The notes under the pieces are model-generated. The model was not told where the DNA came from. It made no database searches and saw only the letters and a list, made by a program, of their open reading frames with translations. 64,000 nucleotides of DNA from Chryseobacterium echinoideorum. GTDB taxonomy: Bacteria > Bacteroidota > Bacteroidia > Flavobacteriales > Weeksellaceae. Location: assembly GCF_007474535.1 (NCBI RefSeq), contig NZ_VKNW01000010.1, positions 92,839 through 156,838 on the forward strand. The letters run 5' to 3'. Position numbers and translations under genes: made by a program. Below, piece by piece: positions 25,187-35,787 of the stretch. Within the stretch, counting starts at the first letter, position 1; every line of letters begins with the position of its first letter.

Positions 25187-27595
25187 ATGACAGAATTTGA
25201 AGATATAAATTTTGATGATATCATCGGCGACGGTTTTAATATTGTTGCAGAAGAAATCAATTTATCCGATTTAGATATAAATCAGGATAACCAATTGCCG
25301 CAGAATATTTTTCCGATTCTTCCGGTAAGAAATATGGTGATGTTTCCCAATGTTGTCATTCCGATTACAGCCGGAAGGAAAAATTCTATCAAATTATTGG
25401 AAGAAGCCCAGCAAAAAGGAGAATTTATCGGAATTGTAAGTCAGAAAAATTCAGATATTGAACAACCTAATGAAAAAGATCTTTATCAGATCGGAACTTT
25501 AGCCAAGATTATTAAAATCATTAAGCTTCCCGAAGGAAACATAACGGCTATTACCAAAGGCTTTCAAAGGTTTAGAATCAAAAATATCACTGAAACAAAG
25601 CCTTATTTTAATGCTGAAATCGTTAAGCTGAAAGATACGAAAGCAAAAAATAAAGAGGAGTATGAAGCGTTGCTGGAAAACATCAAAGATCTTGCTCTTA
25701 AAATCATTGAGCTTGATCCTAATATTCCCAACGCTGCCAATTTTGCGATAAAAAACATTAACAACAATGATGATCTCCTGAATTTCATCTGTACCAATGC
25801 TAATTTCCCTTATTCTGAAAAGCAGAAGCTTCTTGAGGAGAAAAGCCTTATGGAAAGAGCCAACAAGTGCTATGAAATGATGCATGCAGATTTCAGAAAA
25901 CTGGAACTCAGAAATCAGATTCACCAGAAAACATCAAAAGATCTCGACAGACAGCAAAGGGAATACTTTCTGAACCAACAGATCAGAACAATTCAGGATG
26001 AGTTGGGAGGAGGGCCGGAAAGTGATGTCGAAGAACTTCAAAAAAAAGCTGCTGAGAAAAAATGGAAACCAGAGGTTGAAGAGCATTTTCAAAAGGAAAT
26101 CAACAGGCTTCAAAGACAAAACCCCAATTCTCCCGATTATAATGTTCAGAGAAATTACCTTGATTTCTTTACCGATCTTCCGTGGGAAACTTTTACCAAA
26201 GATATTTTCGACATAGAAAAAGCCCAAAAAGTTTTAGACAAAGCACATTTTGGCTTGGAAGACATCAAAAAAAGGATTTTGGAGCACATGGCTGTTCTGA
26301 AGCTTAAAAATAATATGAAGTCTCCCATTTTATTGTTGGCAGGACCTCCCGGAGTTGGTAAAACCTCGTTAGGAAAGTCTGTTGCTGATGCTTTAGGAAG
26401 AAAATACGTGCGTGTTTCTTTGGGCGGACTTCATGACGAAAGTGAGATTCGCGGTCACAGAAAAACCTATATTGGTGCAATGGCTGGGAGAATTCTTCAG
26501 TCTATCAAAAAGGCAGGAACTTCAAACCCGGTAATTGTTCTGGATGAGATTGACAAAGTAGGAAAAGGAATGCATGGCGATCCTAGTTCGGCTTTACTAG
26601 AGGTTCTGGATCCTGAACAAAACAATTCTTTCTACGATAATTTTCTTGAAATGGGCTATGACTTGTCTAAAGTCATGTTTCTTGCTACAGCAAACTCACT
26701 TTCTACAATCCAGACTCCTCTTTTAGACAGAATGGAAATCGTTCAAATTTCGGGTTATACACTAGAAGAAAAAATTGAAATCGCCAAAAGACATTTAATC
26801 AAAAAACAACAGGAAGAAAACGGCTTGAATACAAAATCTTTCAAGCTTGGAAATCCTGAACTTAAACATATCATTGAAGCGCATACTTCTGAGAGTGGTG
26901 TAAGAACCTTAGAAAAAAGAATTGCTGCCATTGCACGCTGGGCTGCCTTACAAACTGCTTTGGTGAAAGAGTATGATGCTAAAATTTCAATTGATAAAGT
27001 TGATGAAATCTTAGGTGTTCCCAGACCAAAAAGCTTATCAGAATTAACAGATGTTCCGGGAGTTGTAACCGGTTTGGCTTGGACAAGCGTTGGAGGTGAT
27101 ATTTTATTTATTGAAAGCATCATCAGCAATGGAAAAGGAAATCTCTCAATGACCGGAAATCTTGGAACTGTGATGAAAGAATCTGCTACCATTGCTCTGG
27201 AGTATATTAAAGCAAAACATCTTGATCTCGGAATTGATGAAGAGCATATTGAAAAGAAAAACATTCATGTACACGTTCCGGAAGGTGCAACACCAAAAGA
27301 CGGACCTTCTGCAGGTATTGCAATGCTGACCTCAATGGTTTCTTCGTTTACCAACAGGAAAGTGAAACCTCATCTTGCCATGACAGGAGAAATCACGCTA
27401 CGCGGAAAAGTACTTCCTGTAGGCGGAATTAAAGAAAAACTTTTGGCAGCCACAAGAGCCGGAATCAAAGAAGTGATCCTTTGCGAAGCCAACCGAAAAG
27501 ATGTGGAAGAAATAAAACAGGATTATCTCAAAAACCTTACAATACATTACGTAGGATGGATGAGAGAAGTTTTGGATATTGCTCTGGAAAAGTAA
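25187..27595 (+). CDS. lon: ATP-dependent protease La (Lon)
   Basis: An 802-residue cytosolic protease. An N-terminal LON substrate domain starts near residue 43 ([20 protein letters not shown]). A helical linker follows, then the AAA+ module with Walker A GPPGVGKT at about 385-392 and Walker [11 protein letters not shown]. The C-terminal serine protease domain has Ser708 (KDGPSAG) and Lys749 (GGIKEK) as the catalytic dyad. It degrades misfolded and regulatory proteins. The first 40 residues are acidic, which is usual in Bacteroidetes. The palindrome at 25161-25177 and the terminator at 27621 bracket it as a single-gene unit. Confidence 0.97.
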   Translation: MTEFEDINFDDIIGDGFNIVAEEINLSDLDINQDNQLPQNIFPILPVRNMVMFPNVVIPITAGRKNSIKLLEEAQQKGEFIGIVSQKNSDIEQPNEKDLYQIGTLAKIIKIIKLPEGNITAITKGFQRFRIKNITETKPYFNAEIVKLKDTKAKNKEEYEALLENIKDLALKIIELDPNIPNAANFAIKNINNNDDLLNFICTNANFPYSEKQKLLEEKSLMERANKCYEMMHADFRKLELRNQIHQKTSKDLDRQQREYFLNQQIRTIQDELGGGPESDVEELQKKAAEKKWKPEVEEHFQKEINRLQRQNPNSPDYNVQRNYLDFFTDLPWETFTKDIFDIEKAQKVLDKAHFGLEDIKKRILEHMAVLKLKNNMKSPILLLAGPPGVGKTSLGKSVADALGRKYVRVSLGGLHDESEIRGHRKTYIGAMAGRILQSIKKAGTSNPVIVLDEIDKVGKGMHGDPSSALLEVLDPEQNNSFYDNFLEMGYDLSKVMFLATANSLSTIQTPLLDRMEIVQISGYTLEEKIEIAKRHLIKKQQEENGLNTKSFKLGNPELKHIIEAHTSESGVRTLEKRIAAIARWAALQTALVKEYDAKISIDKVDEILGVPRPKSLSELTDVPGVVTGLAWTSVGGDILFIESIISNGKGNLSMTGNLGTVMKESATIALEYIKAKHLDLGIDEEHIEKKNIHVHVPEGATPKDGPSAGIAMLTSMVSSFTNRKVKPHLAMTGEITLRGKVLPVGGIKEKLLAATRAGIKEVILCEANRKDVEEIKQDYLKNLTIHYVGWMREVLDIALEK

Positions 27596-27620
27596 TATGC
27601 ATAACTTGGCAAAAAAATTA

Positions 27621-27650
27621 AAACACGTTTTTTAAAGACGTGTTTTTTTT
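27621..27650 (+). terminator. lon terminator
   Basis: AAACACGT (27621-27628) pairs with ACGTGTTT (27638-27645), followed by five more T. Confidence 0.9.
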
Positions 27651-27734
27651 ATTTGAATAGCTTCCTGATTATTTTAAAGAAAAACATTTCAAATCAGCTA
27701 CATTTCATTATTTTTATACAGTAGAACATCTTAT

Positions 27735-28847
27735 ATGAATTATTTCAAACTTCCATTCCTCACGAGACTCACTTTAGCCGTAGTTTCAATCATCGGAATA
27801 GGGTATCTTATAAAACTAGGACAAAGCATTTTGGCTCCGTTTTTTTTGGCATTTTTGATGGCAATGATCTTTTTGCCTATTGCCAATTTTTTAGAAAAAA
27901 AATTAAAATTTCCCAGATCATTTTCTACCATCTTCTCTGTGATGATATTGCTTATTGTACTTACAGGATTGTTGTTTTTCTTCGGGTCTCAGCTTTCGAG
28001 TTTCACCAGAGATATTCCACAGCTCACCGATCAGGCAACACATGTTTTCCACGATTTGCAAAAATGGGTTTCCAAAACATTTAATGTAAAAATTGATGAG
28101 CAGTTTACTTATCTGGATCAGGGATTGAAGAAACTTCTCTCTTCTACAGCAATAATTTTAGGATTTACCTTAGGCGTTTTTTCCAGCAGTCTGGGTTTTT
28201 TAGCATTCTTTATTGTGTTTTTTATTTTTATTTTAAATTACAGGAGAATATTACACAATTTCATTGTTAATGTATTTAGCGAAAAACATAAAACAAATGT
28301 TAAGGAAGCAGTTGCAGAAGTTAGAATAATGACAAAACGGTACATTATTGGGCTATGTCTTCAGATTATCATCGTTTCAATTCTTACAACAACATTTTTA
28401 ACTATTTTAGGGGTAAAATATGCAATTCTGCTTGGCGTTTTAACGGGTTTACTTAATGTGATTCCGTACATTGGGATTTTCATATCGCTACTCATCTCTT
28501 GCTTTATTGCTTTTGCGACAGGCACTCTTTCAACCTGTATCTATGTTGCCATCGGTTATGTGATCATCCATGCAATAGATGGAAATATTGTTCTTCCTTT
28601 TGTGGTAGGTTCAAAAGTAAAAATTAATGCCTTATTTTCGTTTATCGGAATTTTGGTTGGCGAACATCTGTGGGGAATTTCCGGAATGTTTCTTTGTATT
28701 CCTGCTATTGCTATTATTAAAATTATTTTTGAAAGAGTGGAAGGTCTCAAACCTTGGGGAAAACTCTTGGGTGAAGAAGAAAAGCCCAATAAAAAGAAAA
28801 AAAGCTATAAAATTTCTAAGAATATTACGCTGAAAGAAATGGATTAA
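27735..28847 (+). CDS. AI-2E family transporter (PF01594)
   Basis: A 370-residue membrane protein of the AI-2 exporter/YdiK superfamily. It has an N-terminal pair of helices (LTLAVVSIIGIGYLIKLGQS, ILAPFFLAFLMAMIFLPIAN), a periplasmic segment with amphipathic helices (about 85-135) and a C-terminal bundle containing LGVLTGLLNVIPYIGIFISL and the HAIDGNIVLPFVVGSKV family signature, ending in a basic tail. Members export varied solutes or act as Na+/H+ antiporters, so AI-2 export should not be assumed. No operon partner. Confidence 0.88.
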   Translation: MNYFKLPFLTRLTLAVVSIIGIGYLIKLGQSILAPFFLAFLMAMIFLPIANFLEKKLKFPRSFSTIFSVMILLIVLTGLLFFFGSQLSSFTRDIPQLTDQATHVFHDLQKWVSKTFNVKIDEQFTYLDQGLKKLLSSTAIILGFTLGVFSSSLGFLAFFIVFFIFILNYRRILHNFIVNVFSEKHKTNVKEAVAEVRIMTKRYIIGLCLQIIIVSILTTTFLTILGVKYAILLGVLTGLLNVIPYIGIFISLLISCFIAFATGTLSTCIYVAIGYVIIHAIDGNIVLPFVVGSKVKINALFSFIGILVGEHLWGISGMFLCIPAIAIIKIIFERVEGLKPWGKLLGEEEKPNKKKKSYKISKNITLKEMD

Positions 28848-28851
28848 AAAA

Positions 28852-28915
28852 GTGAATGGTCAATTGTGATTTTTATTTCTTAAATGAATTTAAAAATTGA
28901 CAATTGACCATTCAC
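28852..28915. repeat. Long perfect inverted repeat between converging genes
   Basis: GTGAATGGTCAATTGT (28852-28867) and its exact complement (28900-28915) form a 16-bp stem with a 32-nt A/T-rich loop. The stem sequence is longer and more sequence-specific than a normal terminator. It looks like a small dispersed palindromic element that also separates the converging AI-2E and acyl-CoA dehydrogenase genes. Confidence 0.6.
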
Positions 28916-28921
28916 ATCATT

Positions 28922-30280
28922 TTACACAAATGCACTGAATCCTGTAATGGATCTTCCGACAATCAGAGAATTAATTTCCTTCGTGCCCTCATAAGAATAA
29001 ATAGCTTCTGCATCGGCTACAAATCTTGCCACATCATATTCCAGCAAAATTCCGTTTCCGCCCATTACTTCCCGCGCTCTTGAAACCACATCTCTTGTTC
29101 TCATGGTACAAAAAACTTTGGCTAAAGAAGCATGCTCATCTTTCAGAATTCCTTCATCCTGCATTTCAGAAAGCCTGAAAACCATTGTCTGCATTGCTGT
29201 CAGGTTTGAAAGCATTTCCACCAAATGCCCCTGAATCATTTGAAACGAAGCAATCGGCTTACCGAACTGTTCTCTTTTTCTTGTATAATCTAATGCGCTT
29301 TCATAAGCTCCTCTTGCACAACCTGTCGCCATCCAGGCGACTCCGGCTCTTGTCATTTGCAGAACTTTTGCAGTATCTTTGAACGAGTTAGCTTTTTGCA
29401 GACGATTCTCTTCAGTGATTACACAATCTTTTAAAGTTATCAAACCATTCTGAACAATTCTCAGAGCCATTTTACCTTTAATTTTTTCAACAGAATAACC
29501 TGGGTTATCTTTCTCAACAATAAAGCCTTTTACTTCACCATCATCTAAATCTCTTGCCCAAATAATCACTAAATCAGCAAACGTAGCGTTTCCGATCCAT
29601 TTCTTTTGTCCGTTCAAAACCCAGCCTTCAGACGTTTTTTTACAGGTTACGGTTAAGCCACCTGCTGCTCCGGAGCCAACTTCAGGTTCTGTCAGTCCAA
29701 AAGCTCCTATTTTTTCAAACTTCTGCATCTGAGGAAGCCACTTTTGCTTTTGCTCTTCCGAACCGCAAATGTAAATAGACCCCATTGCCAAACCAGATTG
29801 TACACCGAAGAATGTTGCAATAGAGGCATCAATTCTAGCCATTTCCATTGCAATAACTCCTTCCATTAAAAACGGCATTCCGGGGCAGCCATATCCTTCG
29901 TAAGTGACACCGCAAATATTTAATTTCTGAAATTTTGGAATTAACTCATGTGGAAATTCATCATGCAGCCAATAATGGTTGACCAATGGTTTTACTTCTT
30001 TTTCCATAAAATCTCTTACTTTAAGCTGCACTTCTCTTTGCTCGGGAGTCAATGTGTGCGAAACATCATAAAAGTCTCCGTCAATTGCAGGCAGTTCTTT
30101 TTTCTTTTTATTCGGATCCAGCATTTTCATCATTCCCTTTAGCTGTTTGTCATCCAACTTAGAAAAATTTTCCATCAGCTTGCGAAGATTCACTTTTTGT
30201 GAAATTTCGCTAAGCTGATCAAAATCTATTGATTTAAATAATTCTATGGCGTTTCTGATTTTGGAAAAAGTTTTAGACAT
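28922..30280 (-). CDS. Acyl-CoA dehydrogenase (glutaryl-CoA dehydrogenase-like)
   Basis: A flavoenzyme of about 452 residues when started at MSKTFSKIRNAIELFKSIDF (30280). The upstream ATG at 30343 adds a hydrophobic run atypical for the family. Residues 1-70 form an extra helical segment. The ACAD core follows: FGLTEPEVGSGAAGG (FAD/substrate), WVLNGQKKWIGNA, and the C-terminal MGGNGILLEYDVARFVADAE with the catalytic Glu in YSYEGTKEINSLIVGRSITG. The overall pattern resembles glutaryl-CoA dehydrogenase and related short-chain enzymes. The exact acyl substrate is uncertain. It stands alone, with converging transcription from the left. Confidence 0.87.
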   Translation of the reverse strand: MSKTFSKIRNAIELFKSIDFDQLSEISQKVNLRKLMENFSKLDDKQLKGMMKMLDPNKKKKELPAIDGDFYDVSHTLTPEQREVQLKVRDFMEKEVKPLVNHYWLHDEFPHELIPKFQKLNICGVTYEGYGCPGMPFLMEGVIAMEMARIDASIATFFGVQSGLAMGSIYICGSEEQKQKWLPQMQKFEKIGAFGLTEPEVGSGAAGGLTVTCKKTSEGWVLNGQKKWIGNATFADLVIIWARDLDDGEVKGFIVEKDNPGYSVEKIKGKMALRIVQNGLITLKDCVITEENRLQKANSFKDTAKVLQMTRAGVAWMATGCARGAYESALDYTRKREQFGKPIASFQMIQGHLVEMLSNLTAMQTMVFRLSEMQDEGILKDEHASLAKVFCTMRTRDVVSRAREVMGGNGILLEYDVARFVADAEAIYSYEGTKEINSLIVGRSITGFSAFV

Positions 30281-30482
30281 ACGGATTGAGATTTGATTTT
30301 GTAAAACATTAGCAAAAATCAATCCGAAATACCACGCATCCATCCATGTTTGTTTTACAAAAAACTTAAAATCACCATCTTAAAACAATTATTTATTTAC
30401 AAAATCTTTACCTGTAATATTCAAACATTACAAACAATTCTGCTGGAACTTTGACCTAAGTAAAACATTAAAAAATAAATAT

Positions 30483-31397
30483 ATGAAAACGACTTACATC
30501 AGATTAACCATCGCAACAGCACTTTTATTAGGAATTTATTCATGCAAAAAAGGCGAAGCTTTAGAAAGTAATTCAGAAACCACCAACTATAGTAACGAAA
30601 TTTCTGCAGACAGTATTTCTTCAGTAGCAACCATGTCTGTAAAAGATAAGCAGTTTATCAAAACAGCCAATGTAGATATGGAAGTAAAAGATGTATATGA
30701 TGCAACTATCTCCATAGAAAAATCAATACAGGAACTTGGCGGATTTGTTACGCACAGTAATTTACAAAGCAGAGTAATCTCTGAGGAAACTTACAATACT
30801 TCTGACGAAAATGCTATGATGATTAAAAAATATCAAACTGAAAATTCAATGCAGGTAAGAGTTCCCACAGCAAAGCTTGGCGAACTTCTATCTTTGATTA
30901 ATAATAAAAAGCTTTTTTTAAATTCCAGAATCATCAATGCTGAAGATGTGACTTCAAGCATCAAATATGCAGAAATGGAAGGCAAAAGAATTAAAAAAAC
31001 CAGCGAGAATATTTCTGAACTCAAAACCACAAAAGATAAAGTAAAAATGAGCGATGAGAATATGTCTGAAGAAAACCTTCAGCAACTTGCCAATCTTGAT
31101 GTAACCGATAATCTGAAATACAGCACAGTAGATATTTACATTAAAGAACCTAAGCTAAGAATTGCAGAAATCGCCATTACCAACTCGAAAAACATTGACA
31201 ATAAATACAAATTCAATTTTATGTATGATGTGAAAAATGCTTTTGTGGAAGGTTTTTATCTGATTCAGAGAATTATAGTCGGACTAATCACCATCTGGCC
31301 GGTTATCATAATTTTTGCTCTGGGATTTTACTTTTACCGCAAAAGTCAATCTAATAAAAGACTGAAAATCAAAACAACAGACCATCCGGCATCCTAA
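30483..31397 (+). CDS. DUF4349 lipoprotein with C-terminal membrane helix
   Basis: A 304-residue protein with a lipobox (LLLGIYSC, Cys21) followed by KKGEALES. The DUF4349 domain spans about 55-245 (FIKTANVDMEVKDVYDATIS, IQELGGFVTHSNLQSRV, MQVRVPTAKLGELLSLIN) with a central coiled coil (KYAEMEGKRIKKTSENISEL). One transmembrane helix near 260-282 is followed by a basic tail. The double anchor (lipid and helix) is characteristic of the family. Function unknown, thought to be envelope-related. A terminator follows 28 nt later. Confidence 0.85.
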   Translation: MKTTYIRLTIATALLLGIYSCKKGEALESNSETTNYSNEISADSISSVATMSVKDKQFIKTANVDMEVKDVYDATISIEKSIQELGGFVTHSNLQSRVISEETYNTSDENAMMIKKYQTENSMQVRVPTAKLGELLSLINNKKLFLNSRIINAEDVTSSIKYAEMEGKRIKKTSENISELKTTKDKVKMSDENMSEENLQQLANLDVTDNLKYSTVDIYIKEPKLRIAEIAITNSKNIDNKYKFNFMYDVKNAFVEGFYLIQRIIVGLITIWPVIIIFALGFYFYRKSQSNKRLKIKTTDHPAS

Positions 31398-31425
31398 CCT
31401 TTTGGTTATTTATATAAATTCTGAC

Positions 31426-31450
31426 AACCTCTGCTTTTTGTAGAGGTTTT
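31426..31450 (+). terminator. Terminator after DUF4349 gene
   Basis: AACCTCT (31426-31432) pairs with AGAGGTT (31442-31448), extended by two inner pairs and followed by T residues. Confidence 0.8.
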
Positions 31451-31734
31451 TAATTTTGCAGAAAACAACTTTATATATGGGAGCCGTTTCATAGAAATCA
31501 AAACCCAGAAGATTAAAAAAAAACAACGATAAAGAATTGAATTTGAGAACAAAAATCTATATTAAAATCAGATTATGTATCTAGGACCAAATTTTAGTAA
31601 AAAAGTTCAATAATGTAATTTCACTAAGGTTTTATTTTTACGTAAATTTGTAGTTTAAAATATACTGTCTGAATTTCAGAGACATTTAGCCCATAACTAC
31701 AGAAATTCAGCTTTTTAAATCGTAAACTTAATTT
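31451..31734 (+). promoter_or_regulatory. pgi upstream region with -7 element TAAATTTG
   Basis: The gap before pgi is A/T-rich and holds no credible reading frame. TAAATTTG at 31643-31650 matches TAnnTTTG fully and would give a leader of about 80 nt. No TTTG lies at the -33 distance. Nothing else was recognised in this stretch. Confidence 0.5.
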
Positions 31735-33375
31735 ATGCTATCTAAAATAAATCCTACACAAACTAACAGTTGGAAAGCGCTTGATGAACATTTCGGGAAT
31801 AATGACTTTGATTTGAGAAGTCTTTTTCAGTATAATCCGAAGCGTTTTGAAGAGTTTTCTATCAAAAAAGATAATTTTTTATTTGATTATTCTAAAAACT
31901 TAATCGATTTAAGAACTAAAGAACTTTTATTAAATCTAGCTGAAGAATGTGAATTGAAAGACGCTATTTCTAAAATGTTTTCGGGTGATAAAATCAACGA
32001 AACTGAAGGAAGAGCAGTTTTGCATACCGCTTTGAGGGATTTTTCTGATAAAGAAATTTTGGTTGATGATGAAAACATCAAGCCTCAAATCAAAAGAGTG
32101 CTTGATCACATGAAATCTTTCTCTGAAAAAATTATTTCAGGAGAACACAAAGGTTTTAGCGGAAAAGAAATTACGGATGTTGTCAATATCGGAATTGGAG
32201 GTTCAGATTTGGGACCAGTAATGGTGGTTTCGGCGTTGAAGCATTTTAAAACAAGATTAGATGTTCATTTCGTTTCTAATGTAGATGGAAATCATATTGC
32301 AGAAGTTGTAAAAAACTTAAATCCTGAAACAACTTTATTCATCATTGCTTCAAAAACATTCACAACTCAGGAGACCATGACAAATGCCAATTCTGCTAAA
32401 GATTGGTTCTTACAAGTCGGCAAACAGGAGGATGTGGCAAAACATTTCGTCGCTTTATCCACTAACATTCAATCAGTTAAAGACTTCGGAATCGCAGAAG
32501 AAAATATTTTTGAATTCTGGGATTGGGTTGGCGGAAGATATTCATTGTGGAGTGCAATTGGTTTGAGCATCGTTCTTTCCGTAGGTTATGAAAATTTTGA
32601 ACAATTATTAAGAGGAGCTTATGATACCGATCAACATTTCCAGACAGCAGATTTTGCTGAAAACATTCCTGTTTTAATGGGACTTTTAGGAATCTGGTAT
32701 CGTAATTTCTATGCAGCAACCACGTATGCTATTCTTCCTTATTCTCAATATTTAGACAGATTTGCAGCGTATCTTCAACAAGGAGATATGGAAAGTAATG
32801 GAAAATGTGTGGACAGAAACGGCGAATTCGTAGAGTATGAAACAGGACCCATTATTTGGGGAGAACCTGGAACAAACGGGCAACACGCTTTCTATCAATT
32901 AATTCACCAGGGAACAGAATTGATTCCTGCGGATTTTATTGCTTATGCGAAAAGCCCAAATAAAGTTTCTGATCATCAGGACAAATTGTTAGCAAACTTT
33001 TTTGCTCAAACTGAAGCACTTGCCTTTGGAAAAACAGAAGAAGAAGTAGAAGCCGAGTTAAAAGCTTCAGGAAAATCTGATAAGGAAATTGATTTTCTAT
33101 TAAACTATAAAGTCTTCCACGGAAACACACCCACTAACTCCATATTATTCAATGAATTAAATCCTTTTTCGTTAGGACAATTGATTGCTTTGTATGAGCA
33201 TAAAATTTTCGTTCAGGGCGTGATCTGGAATATTTTCAGTTTTGACCAGTTCGGAGTGGAATTAGGAAAAGTCTTAGCCAATAAAATTTTGCCGGAACTT
33301 GAAAATAATGAGACCATTAACTCTCACGACAGTTCTACAAATGGGTTGATTAATTATTATAAAACAAATAAATAA
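31735..33375 (+). CDS. pgi: Glucose-6-phosphate isomerase
   Basis: Glycolytic/gluconeogenic isomerase of 546 residues, normal for the long bacterial form. Visible signatures are [33 protein letters not shown], the PGI signature [19 protein letters not shown], catalytic-site [19 protein letters not shown] and the C-terminal [13 protein letters not shown]. All regions are intact. A methyltransferase gene begins 2 nt after its stop, so the two form an operon with folD and perhaps queE downstream. Confidence 0.97.
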   Translation: MLSKINPTQTNSWKALDEHFGNNDFDLRSLFQYNPKRFEEFSIKKDNFLFDYSKNLIDLRTKELLLNLAEECELKDAISKMFSGDKINETEGRAVLHTALRDFSDKEILVDDENIKPQIKRVLDHMKSFSEKIISGEHKGFSGKEITDVVNIGIGGSDLGPVMVVSALKHFKTRLDVHFVSNVDGNHIAEVVKNLNPETTLFIIASKTFTTQETMTNANSAKDWFLQVGKQEDVAKHFVALSTNIQSVKDFGIAEENIFEFWDWVGGRYSLWSAIGLSIVLSVGYENFEQLLRGAYDTDQHFQTADFAENIPVLMGLLGIWYRNFYAATTYAILPYSQYLDRFAAYLQQGDMESNGKCVDRNGEFVEYETGPIIWGEPGTNGQHAFYQLIHQGTELIPADFIAYAKSPNKVSDHQDKLLANFFAQTEALAFGKTEEEVEAELKASGKSDKEIDFLLNYKVFHGNTPTNSILFNELNPFSLGQLIALYEHKIFVQGVIWNIFSFDQFGVELGKVLANKILPELENNETINSHDSSTNGLINYYKTNK

Positions 33376-33377
33376 TA

Positions 33378-34202
33378 ATGTCACTTTTAAGAACATATTA
33401 TTATAAACTGCCTCCGGGTTTAAGACTTCTTGGAAGAAAAATCTATTATTTTCCTGTAGATTTTTATGAGGGTATTATTGGAAAAAGATCTGAAAACGAA
33501 CCTAAAAAAGGGGATATTTACGTAGGAAGCAGCGATTTTATCGCTCATGGAATCCGACAGACAAAAGTTTTAAAAAAATATATTGATCTTAAAAGTAACG
33601 ACCATATTTTAGATGTAGGATGCGGAATCGGCAGAACTGCCGTTGCACTTACAGATGTAATTAAAGAAGGCTCTTATGACGGATTTGATGCTGTAGAAAA
33701 AGGAATTGTCTGGTGTAACAAAAACATCAACAATAAACATCCTCATTTCAAGTTTAAATTCACGCCAATTTATAACGATCTGTACAATACTTTCAGTCAG
33801 AAAGCAGAAGATTTTACATTTCCTTATGAAAACGAAAATTTTGATAAAGCATTTCTATTTTCTGTTTTCACGCATATGCAGGTTTCGGAAATCAGAAGGT
33901 ATTTGAGTGAAATTAGCCGGGTTCTAAAAATGAATGGTTTATGTCTGGCAACCTTTTTTCTTTATGATGAATCTAAAAAAGAAAGTGGAAGTATGTATTT
34001 TCCTCATGTTTTTGAAGGGTTTAAATTAATGGATGACAAGGTAACAGCTGCAAATATTGCGATCAGCATCCATTTACTAAATGAGTTGGCAGCCAATGCA
34101 GGCTTAAAAGTAGTACAAATAAAAGGAGGATATTGGAGAGATGATGTTGAAAAAGAAGGTGCAGACGAATTCCAAGACATTGTAGTGTTAAAAAAAATCT
34201 AA
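33378..34202 (+). CDS. Class I SAM-dependent methyltransferase
   Basis: A 274-residue protein with the Rossmann motif HILDVGCGIGRTAVALTDVI, GFDAVEKGIVWCNKNI, and post-motif FSVFTHMQVSEIRRYLSEIS, which is typical of methyltransferase domains 11/25. An N-terminal extension of about 70 residues (PPGLRLLGRKIYYFPVDFYE) precedes the catalytic domain. Substrate unknown. It is tightly coupled to pgi (2 nt) and followed by folD (20 nt). Related proteins often occur in glycan loci, but nothing nearby is diagnostic. Confidence 0.87.
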   Translation: MSLLRTYYYKLPPGLRLLGRKIYYFPVDFYEGIIGKRSENEPKKGDIYVGSSDFIAHGIRQTKVLKKYIDLKSNDHILDVGCGIGRTAVALTDVIKEGSYDGFDAVEKGIVWCNKNINNKHPHFKFKFTPIYNDLYNTFSQKAEDFTFPYENENFDKAFLFSVFTHMQVSEIRRYLSEISRVLKMNGLCLATFFLYDESKKESGSMYFPHVFEGFKLMDDKVTAANIAISIHLLNELAANAGLKVVQIKGGYWRDDVEKEGADEFQDIVVLKKI

Positions 34203-34222
34203 TAAAAAGTAATAAAAGTAAA

Positions 34223-35107
34223 ATGGCACAAATTCTTGACGGATTAAAAGTATCCAAAGAAATAAAACAGGAAATCAAGGCTGAAGTAGAAAAAATCCTT
34301 GCCAGCAAGAGAAGAGCACCGCATTTGGTAGCAATTCTTGTTGGAAACAACGGAGCGAGCAAGGCATATGTAAATGCAAAAGTAAAAGATTGTGAAGAAG
34401 TTGGTTTCCAGTCTAGCTTAGTGAAATTTCCAAGCACAGTTTCAGAATCTGAACTGTTGGAAAAAATCGACGAATTAAATAAGTCGAAAGCTGTAGACGG
34501 ATTTATCGTTCAGTTGCCCTTACCGGATCAGATAGATCAGGAGAAAATCATTAATGCGATTGATCCAAGAAAAGATGTCGACGGTTTCCACCCTGAAAAT
34601 TTCGGAAAAATGGCTCTGGAAATGGATACTTTCTTACCTGCAACACCGTTTGGAATTTTAACATTACTGGAAAGATATAATATTGAAACAAAAGGTAAAG
34701 ATTGTGTGATCATCGGAAGAAGTAAAATTGTAGGAAGACCAATGAGTATTTTGATGGGAAGAAAAGATTTCCCTGGAAACTCAACAGTTACTTTGACACA
34801 CTCTTACACAAAAGACATCGAAGAATATACTAGAAAAGCAGACATTGTTATTACCGCTTTAGGAGATCCTCATTTCTTGAAAGGTGAGATGATCAAAGAC
34901 GGAGCTGTGATTGTTGACGTAGGTATTACAAGAGTAGACAATGATTCTCCGAAAGGATATTATCTTGCGGGTGACGTAGATTTTGAGAGCTGTGCTGCAA
35001 AAGCCAGCTGGATTACCCCTGTTCCGGGAGGAGTTGGGCCTATGACGAGAGCAATGTTGATGAAAAATACCATCATTGCCTATAAAACTTCGGTCTATAA
35101 CGACTAA
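34223..35107 (+). CDS. folD: Bifunctional methylenetetrahydrofolate dehydrogenase/cyclohydrolase
   Basis: A 294-residue one-carbon enzyme interconverting 5,10-methylene-, methenyl- and 10-formyl-tetrahydrofolate. It has SKAYVNAKVKDCEEVGF with the catalytic lysine, DGFIVQLPLPDQ, DVDGFHPENFGKM, the NADP site IIGRSKIVGRPMSILM and the C-terminal TPVPGGVGPMTRAMLMKNT. Complete. The queE gene starts 7 nt downstream. Confidence 0.97.
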   Translation: MAQILDGLKVSKEIKQEIKAEVEKILASKRRAPHLVAILVGNNGASKAYVNAKVKDCEEVGFQSSLVKFPSTVSESELLEKIDELNKSKAVDGFIVQLPLPDQIDQEKIINAIDPRKDVDGFHPENFGKMALEMDTFLPATPFGILTLLERYNIETKGKDCVIIGRSKIVGRPMSILMGRKDFPGNSTVTLTHSYTKDIEEYTRKADIVITALGDPHFLKGEMIKDGAVIVDVGITRVDNDSPKGYYLAGDVDFESCAAKASWITPVPGGVGPMTRAMLMKNTIIAYKTSVYND

Positions 35108-35114
35108 TTTTAAA

Positions 35115-35744
35115 ATGAATTTAACAGAAGAAATATTATTAAAAGAAGGTAAAATGCTCCCTGTAATGGAGCATTTTTACACTCTTCAGGGAGAAGGAGC
35201 CCATACCGGAAAAGCAGCCTATTTCATCAGACTAGGAGGCTGCGATGTCGGATGCCATTGGTGTGACGTGAAAGAAAGCTGGGATCCAAATCTTCACCCT
35301 TTAATGAACGCAGAAGATATTGCAGAAACTGCAGCAAAGCACTGTAAAACCATTGTTTTAACAGGAGGAGAACCTCTGATGTGGAATCTTGATATATTAA
35401 CAGGAAGATTAAAAGAACTTGGCTGCTCTATTCATATTGAAACTTCGGGAGCCTACCCTATGAGCGGACAAATCGACTGGATTACGCTTTCGCCAAAGAA
35501 AACAGGGCTTCCGAAAGAAGAAATTTACGCCAAAGCACATGAACTCAAAGTCATTGTTTTCAACAACAATGACTTCAAATTTGCACAGGAACAGGCTGCA
35601 AAAGTATCGGAAAACTGTACTTTATATCTTCAGAGCGAATGGAGCAAGCGTGATGAAATGTACCCGAAAATTACAGACTTCATTTTAGAAAATCCGGAAT
35701 GGAGAGCATCGGTTCAGACCCATAAATATCTCAATATTCCATAA
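35115..35744 (+). CDS. queE: 7-carboxy-7-deazaguanine synthase
   Basis: Radical SAM enzyme of the queuosine pathway, converting 6-carboxytetrahydropterin to 7-carboxy-7-deazaguanine. From the ATG at 35115 it has 209 residues. The cluster motif is C-x3-C-x2-C (Cys43, Cys47, Cys50 in GGCDVGCHWCDVKE), which suits QueE members with a modified radical SAM core. HFYTLQGEGAHTGKAA and VLTGGEPLMWN are also typical. The earlier ATG at 35076 would overlap folD and adds unrelated residues, so the later start is preferred. Other que genes are not in the window. Confidence 0.92.
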   Translation: MNLTEEILLKEGKMLPVMEHFYTLQGEGAHTGKAAYFIRLGGCDVGCHWCDVKESWDPNLHPLMNAEDIAETAAKHCKTIVLTGGEPLMWNLDILTGRLKELGCSIHIETSGAYPMSGQIDWITLSPKKTGLPKEEIYAKAHELKVIVFNNNDFKFAQEQAAKVSENCTLYLQSEWSKRDEMYPKITDFILENPEWRASVQTHKYLNIP

Positions 35745-35787
35745 AATTATCTATCTTCGCTCCTGCGGCTTGTTTCAATAGACATCA

